64,000 nucleotides of DNA, taken from JBOGNO01 sp050747245. Its GTDB lineage: Bacteria > Acidobacteriota > Terriglobia > Acidiferrales > UBA7541. This document shows positions 1 through 7,270 of the stretch, piece by piece. The notes beneath the pieces are model-generated. The model was not told where the DNA came from. It saw nothing but the letters and a program-made list of their open reading frames with translations, and searched no databases. Positions within the stretch are counted from its first letter, which is position 1. Each line of letters opens with the position of its first letter. The stretch is from assembly GCA_050747245.1 (NCBI GenBank), contig JBOGNO010000002.1, positions 62,001-126,000 of the forward strand, in the 5' to 3' direction. The position numbers and the translations under genes are program-made.

Positions 1-447
1 CCCTTCCAGGCATCCTCCCCGGATGCGCACCCGCTGGCCCACGCGCAGAAACGGAAAAAGCCCGCAGGGCGCGTTGTGAGCGAGCACGCGGCGGAGGGCT
101 TCTATTTGATCATCGGGAATCGGGATATTTCGATGCCCCATTCCAACAATTTCGACAACTCCCGGAGTGCGCAGGATTTCGAGGCAATTCGCGGGCGTGG
201 CCGAGAATCGCACAAACGTGTAGCTTGGGAAAAGAGGTGCTTGAATGATTTTTCTTCGATCGCTCCACCGATGCGTTTGAGAAATCAATGGCATGAAAGT
301 GTCCACGCATTTCAGGCGGAGCTGTCCCGCCACCGTCTTTTCGTGGCGCGCGCGGGTATAGAGGGCGTACCAGTGAAAATCCTCTCGAGGGGTCGGAAGG
401 AAGAGTCTTGGAGAAACCAGAGGAGCAGAGTTTGCAACTATGGACAT
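1..447 (-). CDS. UpxY/NusG-like transcription antiterminator, 3' end cut by window edge
   Basis: Reading the minus strand from an ATG at 447 gives 149 uninterrupted codons that run off the left edge. The protein matches a specialised NusG paralog (UpxY/RfaH/LoaP type): an NGN-domain opening HWYALYTRARHEK (residues 25-37), the core LFPSYTFVRF (72-81), TPGVVEIVG (94-102), and the start of a KOW-like segment RVGQRVRIRGG (135-145). Such proteins bind RNA polymerase and let it read through long polysaccharide operons. It lies 101 bp downstream of the CpsD-like gene on the same strand, so it is either the last gene of this EPS operon or the first gene of a following EPS segment outside the window. 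The family is clear; the exact target operon is inferred. Confidence 0.85.
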   Translation of the reverse strand, partial: MSIVANSAPLVSPRLFLPTPREDFHWYALYTRARHEKTVAGQLRLKCVDTFMPLISQTHRWSDRRKIIQAPLFPSYTFVRFSATPANCLEILRTPGVVEIVGMGHRNIPIPDDQIEALRRVLAHNAPCGLFPFLRVGQRVRIRGGCLEG

Positions 448-548
448 GGCTTCGCTCTCTCACTCCCAGGGGTGAGTTTGCCCTGTTGGACCGGGTGTCG
501 AACGGGGCTGGCTAGGTAGTCCCGGCGTTGCTTCATTGTCAGTTGCAG

Positions 549-1289
549 CTAAATCTTGCGATACAACTTCTCAGGAATCGGGAATCGCTTGCGATTCAAG
601 ACGGCTCCCAAAAGCCGAACATTCGCGGCCTCCCAAATTTGTTTCGCTCTTTGTGCGACTTCCCGCCGTGTGGAGTGCGCGCCAATGACCATAACCACGC
701 CGTCGGCCATCTGTCCGAGAGCGAGCGCGTCGGCAGAGTGATTCACTGGCGGCAAGTCGATGAGCGTAGAATTGAAGGCTGCGCGCAATTCCTTGATCCG
801 ATTCCGAAGCATCTCTGAGTTCAGCAAATTCGGGGCGTCAGCATCGGAAGAGCCTGAAGTGAGCAGCCAGAAGTCCTCCCCAGGCAGCTTCTGCACAAAC
901 TCACGGATTGGGGCAGATCCAACGGCCGCATCTCTGAACCCGCGGAGACCCTGCATACCGAACAAACCAGCAAGCCCCGGGGCATGAAGATTTGCGTCAA
1001 CCAAACAGACTGAGCCGACCCGCTGAGCTGAGAGCGTCTCGCCGACGCACGTGCAGATCTGGCTGCATCCATCCCCACGTTCGACTCCGCAAAAAGCAAC
1101 CACCCGGGGAATTGCCCGGCTGTGTTGCGGGAAGACCTGCTGCACGAGCCTCATGATTTCCTCGCGAAACCGGTCATCTTCGTTCAAACTCGACTTCTTT
1201 GCGAAGACCGCTTCTCTTGAAACGCGAGGCGCAAGCAAGGCCGCCATTTCTCTTTCAGCTTGTTGCATCAACTCAAAGTTTCGGCTCAT
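549..1289 (-). CDS. CpsD/CapB-like tyrosine-kinase-family ATPase with degenerate Walker A
   Basis: A 246-residue ParA/BY-kinase-type protein. The Walker A' segment is intact (VCLVDANLHAPG, about 94-105) and a Walker B-like TLIDLPPV (about 175-182) is present. The Walker A position reads GVERGDGCS (68-76), where the P-loop lysine is replaced by cysteine. The C terminus has one tyrosine (LYRKI) rather than the tyrosine cluster of active BY-kinases. In other bacteria the partner is a Wzz-type membrane activator, and one is encoded two genes upstream. The ATG at 1289 follows an AGGA Shine-Dalgarno and lies 9 bp after the ATPase stop. It may be a non-catalytic regulator of polymer length or export; that is inference. 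Confidence 0.8.
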   Translation of the reverse strand: MSRNFELMQQAEREMAALLAPRVSREAVFAKKSSLNEDDRFREEIMRLVQQVFPQHSRAIPRVVAFCGVERGDGCSQICTCVGETLSAQRVGSVCLVDANLHAPGLAGLFGMQGLRGFRDAAVGSAPIREFVQKLPGEDFWLLTSGSSDADAPNLLNSEMLRNRIKELRAAFNSTLIDLPPVNHSADALALGQMADGVVMVIGAHSTRREVAQRAKQIWEAANVRLLGAVLNRKRFPIPEKLYRKI

Positions 1290-1298
1290 CCGTTGTTC

Positions 1299-2759
1299 CT
1301 AGTTTGTTGTCTTCGAAGTTTTCATATTTTCATTTGTCGGCTTCCAATCCTTGGATTTGGCATCTTCCTGCGGAAAACGGACTTCTCGGCCGACCTCCAC
1401 CATGTCTGGGTTCCTCAACCACGGATTCAACTCGCGAATCTCCTGAAGAGTTTGTGGGCCATAGTGTCCGAGACGGTCTATGCTTAGTTGCGAAATGCTT
1501 TGGCCTGGCCGCACGATTACCGCGAAACTGCGTGATGCTCCTTGGTAATTTGTTACCGCTTTTGAATTTTTGGATTCACTGGGACCATCACTGTTCGACG
1601 GGGCCGTTCGTGGAGTGGCTATGCTCGAAATTGGGACCGCGGCCTGCGAGGGAACTGAGGCAATGCTGGGACTAGAAGCACTGGAACGGAACGAGACAGT
1701 CATCCAGATAGCCAGGAGCAACAAGATCGCGGGAACAACCACCTTCAAGTCCCGGAAGTGCTGACGGTTATCTTGACCCGTACTCAGAGCCGTCAGAGGA
1801 ATCGCGGGTGCGTCAGCGGCTTCCGGATCCTTGCTTACAGCGACTGCCACAGGAGGAGAGGTTTTGGAGGGATTGCTCGAAGACTTGCGGTGAGCTGTCC
1901 GCGGGGAAGCCGGAGGATCGGCGAGGACAGGTTCGTCTTCCAAGAGTGCGTCGATATTCACATCGTGGACCGCTTCCCTGATGACTCCCTTGCTGATGGG
2001 CAGACTCTTGCTCACGTATCCGAGCGAGAGAGCATGGAAGCAAATGTTGTTGATGTTTCGAGGAATGCCCTGGCTGTGGTCCGCGATCATTTGGTAGGCC
2101 TCAGCAGTAAAAAGCTGTGGCCCCGAGTAACCCGCGACTTGCAGTCGATGATCGATGAAGCAAGCAACCTCCGTGGGGGACAACGGCTTCAAGCGGGCGA
2201 GCATTGAGATGCGTTGCCGGAACTGAAGCAAACTGGGGCGTGCCAGTGTGTGGGCAAGTTGCGGTTGTCCCGCAAGGATGATTTGCATCAATTTCGCGCT
2301 CGGCGTCTCAAAATCTGACAGCAGGCGCACAGACTCCAGGACCGATTCGTCCAGATTCTGGGCCTCGTCAATCACCAGCAGAACGCGCTTTCCCGAGCGT
2401 GCTTCGCTTACGAGCAACTCATGCAACATTTCGTGGAGGAAGACAGAGTCCCTTCCGCGGACATCGAATCCCAGATCCGATAGCAAGTAGCGAAGGAATT
2501 CTTGCGGCGTGCATTTGGTTCGAAAGAGAAATACAGTGCGGGCGGTTTCACGGTAGTGATTCAGGATGTCAAACAGGAGCGTCGTTTTCCCCATGCCTGG
2601 CCGCGCCACCAGGGCCATGAATCCGCGGCCGACCTCGACACCGTACTGCAGGGAGGCGCGAGCTTCCACATGTGTCGGACTCTCGTAGAGGAACCGGGGG
2701 TCCGGACTGACGCCGAAGGGTTGCTCTTTCAACCCGTAATAATTCAGAATCATTCCCAA
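1299..2759 (-). CDS. ExeA/XrtA-associated-type AAA ATPase with TM segment and LysM-like tail
   Basis: A 486-residue protein. The N-terminal AAA domain opens with YYGLKEQPFGVSPDPRFLY (7-25), typical of ExeA/GspA and of the ATPase associated with XrtA/PEP-CTERM exopolysaccharide loci. It has Walker A ARPGMGKTT (52-60) and Walker B VLLVIDEAQN (about 125-134). A Ser/Pro-rich linker leads to one hydrophobic segment (about 340-357). After this comes a periplasmic tail with a LysM-like stretch (VRPGQSISQL to VGREVRFP). It overlaps the upstream Wzz-like gene by 10 bp, so translation is probably coupled. Role inferred: an ATPase on the inner membrane linked to EPS assembly, touching peptidoglycan through its tail. 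Confidence 0.85.
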   Translation of the reverse strand: MGMILNYYGLKEQPFGVSPDPRFLYESPTHVEARASLQYGVEVGRGFMALVARPGMGKTTLLFDILNHYRETARTVFLFRTKCTPQEFLRYLLSDLGFDVRGRDSVFLHEMLHELLVSEARSGKRVLLVIDEAQNLDESVLESVRLLSDFETPSAKLMQIILAGQPQLAHTLARPSLLQFRQRISMLARLKPLSPTEVACFIDHRLQVAGYSGPQLFTAEAYQMIADHSQGIPRNINNICFHALSLGYVSKSLPISKGVIREAVHDVNIDALLEDEPVLADPPASPRTAHRKSSSNPSKTSPPVAVAVSKDPEAADAPAIPLTALSTGQDNRQHFRDLKVVVPAILLLLAIWMTVSFRSSASSPSIASVPSQAAVPISSIATPRTAPSNSDGPSESKNSKAVTNYQGASRSFAVIVRPGQSISQLSIDRLGHYGPQTLQEIRELNPWLRNPDMVEVGREVRFPQEDAKSKDWKPTNENMKTSKTTN

Positions 2760-4351
2760 CCCATTCCGGAATGGTCAGTAGTTTTCACAGGATGCTTGCC
2801 ATTGCCGTTTCCGTGACCATTACCGTTAGGCCCGTACTTTCCGTTTCTTCCGTTCTTTCCGTTCACCTCGGGCGTTGCGGCAAGTACGCGGAGTCCCAAG
2901 AAATCCTGCATCTCTACCGTGGTTCGGAATGTCGGGTCCATATATTCTGAGACTGCGGCTGACCCGATGCTGATCACGACCGCAAAAATTCCTCCGAGAA
3001 AGAGCAAGAACCACGGAGAACGCACCGGAAGAGCCGGCACCTGTGGTGCCTCAGCGATGGCCACGTTCAAGATGCGATCGCGGTCAAGCGCATCGGCGAT
3101 TCGCGCTTCCTCGCGCTTGTTGACGTAGAGCAGATAGTTCGCTTCCTCGGTTTTAACGCTACGCGTCAAATCTTCCTGCTCGATTCCTTTTTGATCCAGA
3201 AACATACTCTTGTCACGATATGTGTGGACGATTCGCTCGACGGCCGCGGCCCGCGCCTCCAGTGAAGAAAGATCAACCTTGGCCTTGGACATTTCATCGT
3301 CCAGCCACTGATACGTGGGATTCCGGTCGGTCGTCTGTTCTCGGAGCGGTAGGGTGTTCTCCGCTGCTATGACCGCATTCGTCTCTGCGATCTGCTGTTC
3401 AATTTCTCGCACTTTCGGATAGCTGGGATCGAACTTCGTGAGCAAATCCGTGCGTTGCAGCTCCAGGTTTAAGAGTGTTCCCTTGAGCTGCTGAAGTAAT
3501 TGTGCGTTGTCCGCTTTTCGATCTGTGGTGTCCATGCGCGGAGAAACTTTTTCCTGCTGCTGCTGAATTGCTCGGATTCGTTCGCGGGTCTCCGCGATGG
3601 CCGCCTTGGTTTGTAGGAGGGTGGCATCGAAGTCGTTCCACTTTTGCAAGACAATTTCTTGCTCGACAGGAGAAGACGCAATTTCCTGAGCACGGCTGAA
3701 GTTAGCCAGCTTCAATTCTGCATCTCCAAGTTCCTTTCCATATCGGTCCGCTTGCTGTTGAAAGAATTCGAATACTCCCGCAGGGCGGTGCACGGCCAGG
3801 TGCTTCGCGAGGTATTCGTTCTCCAGAGTCTCTAGGACACGGGCAGAGAGTGCCGGGTCGGAGGCGGTGTACGATACTTCGATAAGATTTGACTTCGGAA
3901 GCGGCTCGATTTGCAAAGTACTCGCGAGTTTTTCAACCGCCCGCGCGACTCGCACGTTGTCAGCCTCTGCCGGGAGCATCCGCCGCCAGAACGAATCAGA
4001 CTTTGCCGCCAGTCCGCAATCAGCAACGATTTTCTCGAGCAGGTCGCGGCTTTTTATCAGCTCGACCTCCGAATTCAAATCCTCTTCGGTAACGTCCTCA
4101 CGGGCAGTCTGCGGCATGTTGCCGGCCTGTGCCGTGACCACTGGGTCGACACGTTCTTTCATCACCAGGATTTTCATGTTTGACTGGTACTGTTTGGGCA
4201 AAAATATGGCGCATAGAATCGCGCCGAGGAGTACGCCAAAGAACGACACTGCCATGAGCCGCCGCCGGCGAAAGAATGCAGCGACCAAGTCGCGAGTCGA
4301 CGTCGGCGCCTGTCTGGAACCATTGCGATGCACAAATTTTTCGTTTTCCAT
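2750..4351 (-). CDS. Wzz/GumC-type polysaccharide chain-length determinant protein
   Basis: A 533-residue inner-membrane polysaccharide co-polymerase. The N-terminal membrane helix is near residues 33-53 (MAVSFFGVLLGAILCAIFLP). A long charged, coiled-coil-rich periplasmic region follows, then a second helix near 440-465 (WFLLFLGGIFAVVISIG). A Gly/Asn-rich low-complexity cytoplasmic tail (repeated NGNG) ends the protein. There is no kinase domain on this chain; the CpsD-like ATPase is a separate gene, so this is a split Wzc arrangement. Proteins of this family set polymer length and bridge to the Wza channel, encoded 22 bp upstream on the same strand. The family call is firm; the polymer is unknown. 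Confidence 0.9.
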   Translation of the reverse strand: MENEKFVHRNGSRQAPTSTRDLVAAFFRRRRLMAVSFFGVLLGAILCAIFLPKQYQSNMKILVMKERVDPVVTAQAGNMPQTAREDVTEEDLNSEVELIKSRDLLEKIVADCGLAAKSDSFWRRMLPAEADNVRVARAVEKLASTLQIEPLPKSNLIEVSYTASDPALSARVLETLENEYLAKHLAVHRPAGVFEFFQQQADRYGKELGDAELKLANFSRAQEIASSPVEQEIVLQKWNDFDATLLQTKAAIAETRERIRAIQQQQEKVSPRMDTTDRKADNAQLLQQLKGTLLNLELQRTDLLTKFDPSYPKVREIEQQIAETNAVIAAENTLPLREQTTDRNPTYQWLDDEMSKAKVDLSSLEARAAAVERIVHTYRDKSMFLDQKGIEQEDLTRSVKTEEANYLLYVNKREEARIADALDRDRILNVAIAEAPQVPALPVRSPWFLLFLGGIFAVVISIGSAAVSEYMDPTFRTTVEMQDFLGLRVLAATPEVNGKNGRNGKYGPNGNGHGNGNGKHPVKTTDHSGMGWE

Positions 4352-4373
4352 AGATCACCCTCGCAAATAAAAT

Positions 4374-5129
4374 TCAAAATGGCCTGAAATACGCACCTGT
4401 TCCCGTTTGTGGCACGAAGCGGCTGACTCTTCCCACTAAGCTCTTCGGTACATACAACATGTCGCCCGGCCGCAAGTGCATGTCTTCCTGCAAATTCTTC
4501 GCGTTCAAAAGCTGCTTCACGTTGACTTTGGTTACCTCGTACCATTCGCTCGAAGCGCGGCGAAAAAGTAGAACCTGGGAATTCTTGGCATTTGGAGTGA
4601 ATCCGCCGGCGATGGCAACCGCTTCAACGACGGTTGTGTCGCCGCGCAGGTCGAATTTCCCGGGGTGGCCTACCTCGCCCGCTACCACAAAATATGGTTT
4701 GTTGAAGTCTTTCAGAGTAATGCTGACTATCGGATCGTGGAGAATCTTTGAGTATGCCGCGCGGATCGTCTCAGTAAGTTGCGGGACTGTTTGCGCCTCT
4801 ACATGAACGTCCCCTGCACCAATCAACGTGACGTAACCGTCCGGCTGAACTGTAACAGTCTGATTAAACTCCGGCGTGATGGGAAAATTCAGATCCATTA
4901 GGTCGCCCTTACAGATTTGATATCGCGGATTTCGGGTCTGCAATGCGGGCCGATCTGAATCGTCGGGCGTCGAAGCTAGAGACGCGCTCGAAGTGCGCCC
5001 GCCAGCATTCGAAACAGAGAGTGGAGAAGGGGCGATTCTCGTGGCTTGTTGGCCTGCGATAGCCACGCATGCGGTGAAGTGAAAAACCAAAACTGCTCCA
5101 AAAATCAGTATCGCATTCGTTTTTTTCAT
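4374..5129 (-). CDS. Wza-like polysaccharide export protein (Poly_export/SLBB)
   Basis: A 251-residue secreted protein. The start is placed at the ATG at 5129, which has AGGGTG just upstream and gives a clean signal peptide (MKKTNAILIFGAVLVFHFTA); the longer reading from 5156 adds nine residues of no signal-peptide character. The mature part has the polysaccharide-export domain (QICKGDLMDLNFPITPEFNQ and QPDGYVTLIGAGDV), then an SLBB-type domain (YFVAGEVGHPGKFDLRGDT). A cysteine in FTAC is close to, but not a canonical, lipobox. Family members form the outer-membrane/periplasmic channel for capsule or EPS. It is the first large gene of the EPS operon. Confidence 0.9.
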   Translation of the reverse strand: MKKTNAILIFGAVLVFHFTACVAIAGQQATRIAPSPLSVSNAGGRTSSASLASTPDDSDRPALQTRNPRYQICKGDLMDLNFPITPEFNQTVTVQPDGYVTLIGAGDVHVEAQTVPQLTETIRAAYSKILHDPIVSITLKDFNKPYFVVAGEVGHPGKFDLRGDTTVVEAVAIAGGFTPNAKNSQVLLFRRASSEWYEVTKVNVKQLLNAKNLQEDMHLRPGDMLYVPKSLVGRVSRFVPQTGTGAYFRPF

Positions 5130-5132
5130 GTT

Positions 5133-5153
5133 TTCACCCTGTGAACAATTCAC
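5133..5153 (-). promoter_or_regulatory. Three interleaved palindrome arms over the wza-like ribosome binding site
   Basis: On the plus strand the order is TTCAC-CCT-GTGAA-CAA-TTCAC, so the middle arm can pair with either outer arm. In the mRNA one pairing involves the AGGGTG ribosome binding site of the Wza-like gene and the other leaves it free. The stems are only 5 bp with 3-nt loops. It could equally be a protein operator, or chance. Confidence 0.3.
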
Positions 5154-5179
5154 CATCCTGCTCCCTGCTCACATCTCAC

Positions 5180-5512
5180 TTATGGCTGCGAGGGCATCAT
5201 GTTGTGCTTAATGACGGGGGTCTTGCTTGCCACGGCAAATCCCTCTCTGGCATGGCCTCCGCTTGCGGATTCCACGCGGACCACACGAGCGGTCGCCCTG
5301 AATTCGAGTACGGATGGTTCTCGAAGTCTTAGCGAGGCTACAAACCGCACGAGCGAACCCTCCGGTGGACACTCACCCGCACAGATGAATAGTCCTTTGG
5401 TGGAGACATCCCGGGTCAGTCCTTTCCCAAAGTGGCTGATGTGTTGGCCGTTTTTCCAAATGAAATTCATGGGAACTTCAAGTGGGAATCGCCTGTGCTC
5501 TCTTCTTTCCAT
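5180..5512 (-). CDS. PilZ-domain protein (probable c-di-GMP receptor)
   Basis: A 110-residue single-domain PilZ protein. The two c-di-GMP signature elements are visible: an arginine-rich ERREHRRFPLEVP at the N terminus (RxxxR type) and DVSTKGLFI near residues 35-43 (the [D/N]xSxxG element). It lies 50 bp upstream of the Wza-like gene on the same strand and may be the first gene of the EPS operon. This suggests second-messenger control of polymer production; that link is inferred from position. The C-terminal tail (KTPVIKHNMMPSQP) is not part of the domain. Confidence 0.8.
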   Translation of the reverse strand: MERREHRRFPLEVPMNFIWKNGQHISHFGKGLTRDVSTKGLFICAGECPPEGSLVRFVASLRLREPSVLEFRATARVVRVESASGGHAREGFAVASKTPVIKHNMMPSQP

Positions 5513-6436
5513 CGCGACACCAAAGATGCCGAACTCGAGAATTAAATTTGTTGCTCGAAGCGCTTGCGGCTTCGCCCTTTGCAGTTCGTTTTGGGTCGCT
5601 AGAGAATTTTGCTATCCCGCGTGCGCCGAGTTTTCTGCCCTAACGCAAAGGTCTTGCTGCGTTCCGGAATCTAAGTTGGCCAGGATTGAGACACAAGTGG
5701 CAGAACCTCCTCCCTAGAGCGGCGCAAGAATCGAGAGTTACCGTGGGTCCGCGCGACCCACACTGTCGGAGGCGAAAATACTCTTAGCAAAGGAGTGTTT
5801 CCTCACTGTCTCGTAGGGAAATTTCTCCCTCTAGCAACATCATTTTTACTACTTGAATAAGGCCTCGACGCATCCGGACAGCCTGGGTGTGCGTTCGTCC
5901 AAAAACTTCAATGGAATAACGCCAGTCTGTTCATAAATAGGTAGGGAAGGAAGCTGAATCCGCCAGGGTAAGCAGTCGGATATAGACTTAAGCAGGTCGG
6001 TTAGCTGCACAGCTGTAAATTCAGGAGGTCGTAACTGCCCATCAGCCATATGCTGTGCAAACAACATCGTGCACCAATCTTTTGCTTTCGTAACGCAGAG
6101 TGCTTCAAGAGCGCACTACAATCAAGCGTGCGGCGCTTGGACAAGAGCATGGGCGCATGGCTGGGCCTCTATCCCACGCAAAGAGAAAATTATGATTCTC
6201 CATTAGGATCTCATTTATGCGAAGGTGTGCCGAGAGAGGGAGGAAGTTCTCCTTGACATCCATGCCAGTGTTTGATACTTAGTGTGCATCGTCCTCAGTG
6301 TTTTAATCAGGGCATCGACAATTCAGCGGGGTAGTTTCGCCTATTCTTGATCTCGATCCAGGTTTGACGGCATTTAATAGGTCGAGAACGGAATCAAATA
6401 GGCAAGCATTTTTTCGGCGCTCCCAAGGAGTGGGTT
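5513..6436. other. Long intergenic region, no convincing gene
   Basis: This 924-bp gap separates the minus-strand PilZ/EPS operon from the plus-strand LuxR-type gene and should hold both promoters. The only sizeable reading frame is 5849-6067 on the minus strand (72 codons), which shows no recognisable motif. A perfect 7-bp inverted repeat is at 5743-5761. I could not identify a convincing -35/-10 pair or sigma-54 site by eye. Confidence 0.5.
5743..5761. repeat. Perfect inverted repeat, candidate operator upstream of the EPS operon
   Basis: GTGGGTC and GACCCAC flank a 5-bp GC spacer. The site is 231 bp upstream of the PilZ start in the region where the EPS promoter should lie. It has no T-tract on either strand, so a terminator is unlikely. 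Operator function is a guess. Confidence 0.35.
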
Positions 6437-7171
6437 GTGTGCGCTCTATCTGCGGCAAAAAGAGTAAGTAAAAGACCTGTCCAGGAGGCGACCGAGCGGA
6501 TTCGTGTGCTCATCGCTGGGGAAACCAGCATGGATTGCGAACTTCTGTCAGGCGTAATCCGGCACTCCCGGTACTGCCTCAATGTTGTCGCCAGCGCGCA
6601 AACACGCTCTGATGTCTTGAAGCGAATCACTTCAGCCGGGATCGATGTAGCTGTGGTGAGTGAGGATCTGCAGGATGGTCCATTGACTGGCTATCGAGTT
6701 CTTCAAGAACTGCGGAGCTCTCACCCAGGAATTCCAGTTGTGCTGTTGCTGCGCTCCCCGTCCCGCGATTTCGTTGTGGACGCTTTCCGTAGCGGCGCCA
6801 AAGGAATCTTCTGCCGCTCTGAATCAGTGCAAGTGCTTTGCAAGTGCATTCACATGGTGCACAAGGGTCAGATCTGGGCAACGAGCGAGGAGTTGAGGTT
6901 CTTACTTGAGGCCGTTGCTGGCTCTCCACCCCTTCGGCTTGTCGGTTCCCAGGGATTGAATTTGCTGACGCGTCGCGAGAATCAGGTGGTTCGCCTTGTG
7001 GCAGATGGTCTCAGCAACCGCGGCGTTGCGAGTAAGCTCGGTCTGAGCGAGCATACCGTCAGCAATTATCTCTTTCGCATCTACGAAAAGCTTGGAATAT
7101 CCAGCCGAGTTGAATTGATACTGTACGTGCTAAATCAGGATCGGGAACACCCCCCAAATCCTGAACCCTAG
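6437..7171 (+). CDS. LuxR/NarL-type response regulator with degenerate receiver
   Basis: A 244-residue protein from a GTG start 6 bp after AAGGAG. The C-terminal LuxR helix-turn-helix is canonical (LTRRENQVVRLVADGLSNRG to YEKLGISSRVEL, about 176-227). The N-terminal receiver fold is recognisable but its phosphorylation residues are missing: the acidic pocket reads IAGET (27-30), the acceptor aspartate position is Ser75 in DVAVVSEDLQDG, and the conserved lysine is absent in GIFCRSES. It is therefore unlikely to be switched by phosphorylation. It stands between the divergent EPS operon and the UDP-glucose dehydrogenase gene, so control of EPS genes is plausible but unproven. Confidence 0.85.
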   Translation: MCALSAAKRVSKRPVQEATERIRVLIAGETSMDCELLSGVIRHSRYCLNVVASAQTRSDVLKRITSAGIDVAVVSEDLQDGPLTGYRVLQELRSSHPGIPVVLLLRSPSRDFVVDAFRSGAKGIFCRSESVQVLCKCIHMVHKGQIWATSEELRFLLEAVAGSPPLRLVGSQGLNLLTRRENQVVRLVADGLSNRGVASKLGLSEHTVSNYLFRIYEKLGISSRVELILYVLNQDREHPPNPEP

Positions 7172-7270
7172 ATGGTTTTAAGCAATGCTATCGCTTCAAT
7201 GCACGAATCTTTGTGGTAGAGACCGATGCGCTATTGATTCACAAAGTCATTACCGTAGAGGAGTAGTTCC

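Noticed and set aside
110..463. A minus-strand frame of 117 codons over the window start
   Set aside because: It is out of frame with the UpxY-like reading, which shows the NGN motifs and runs open to the edge.
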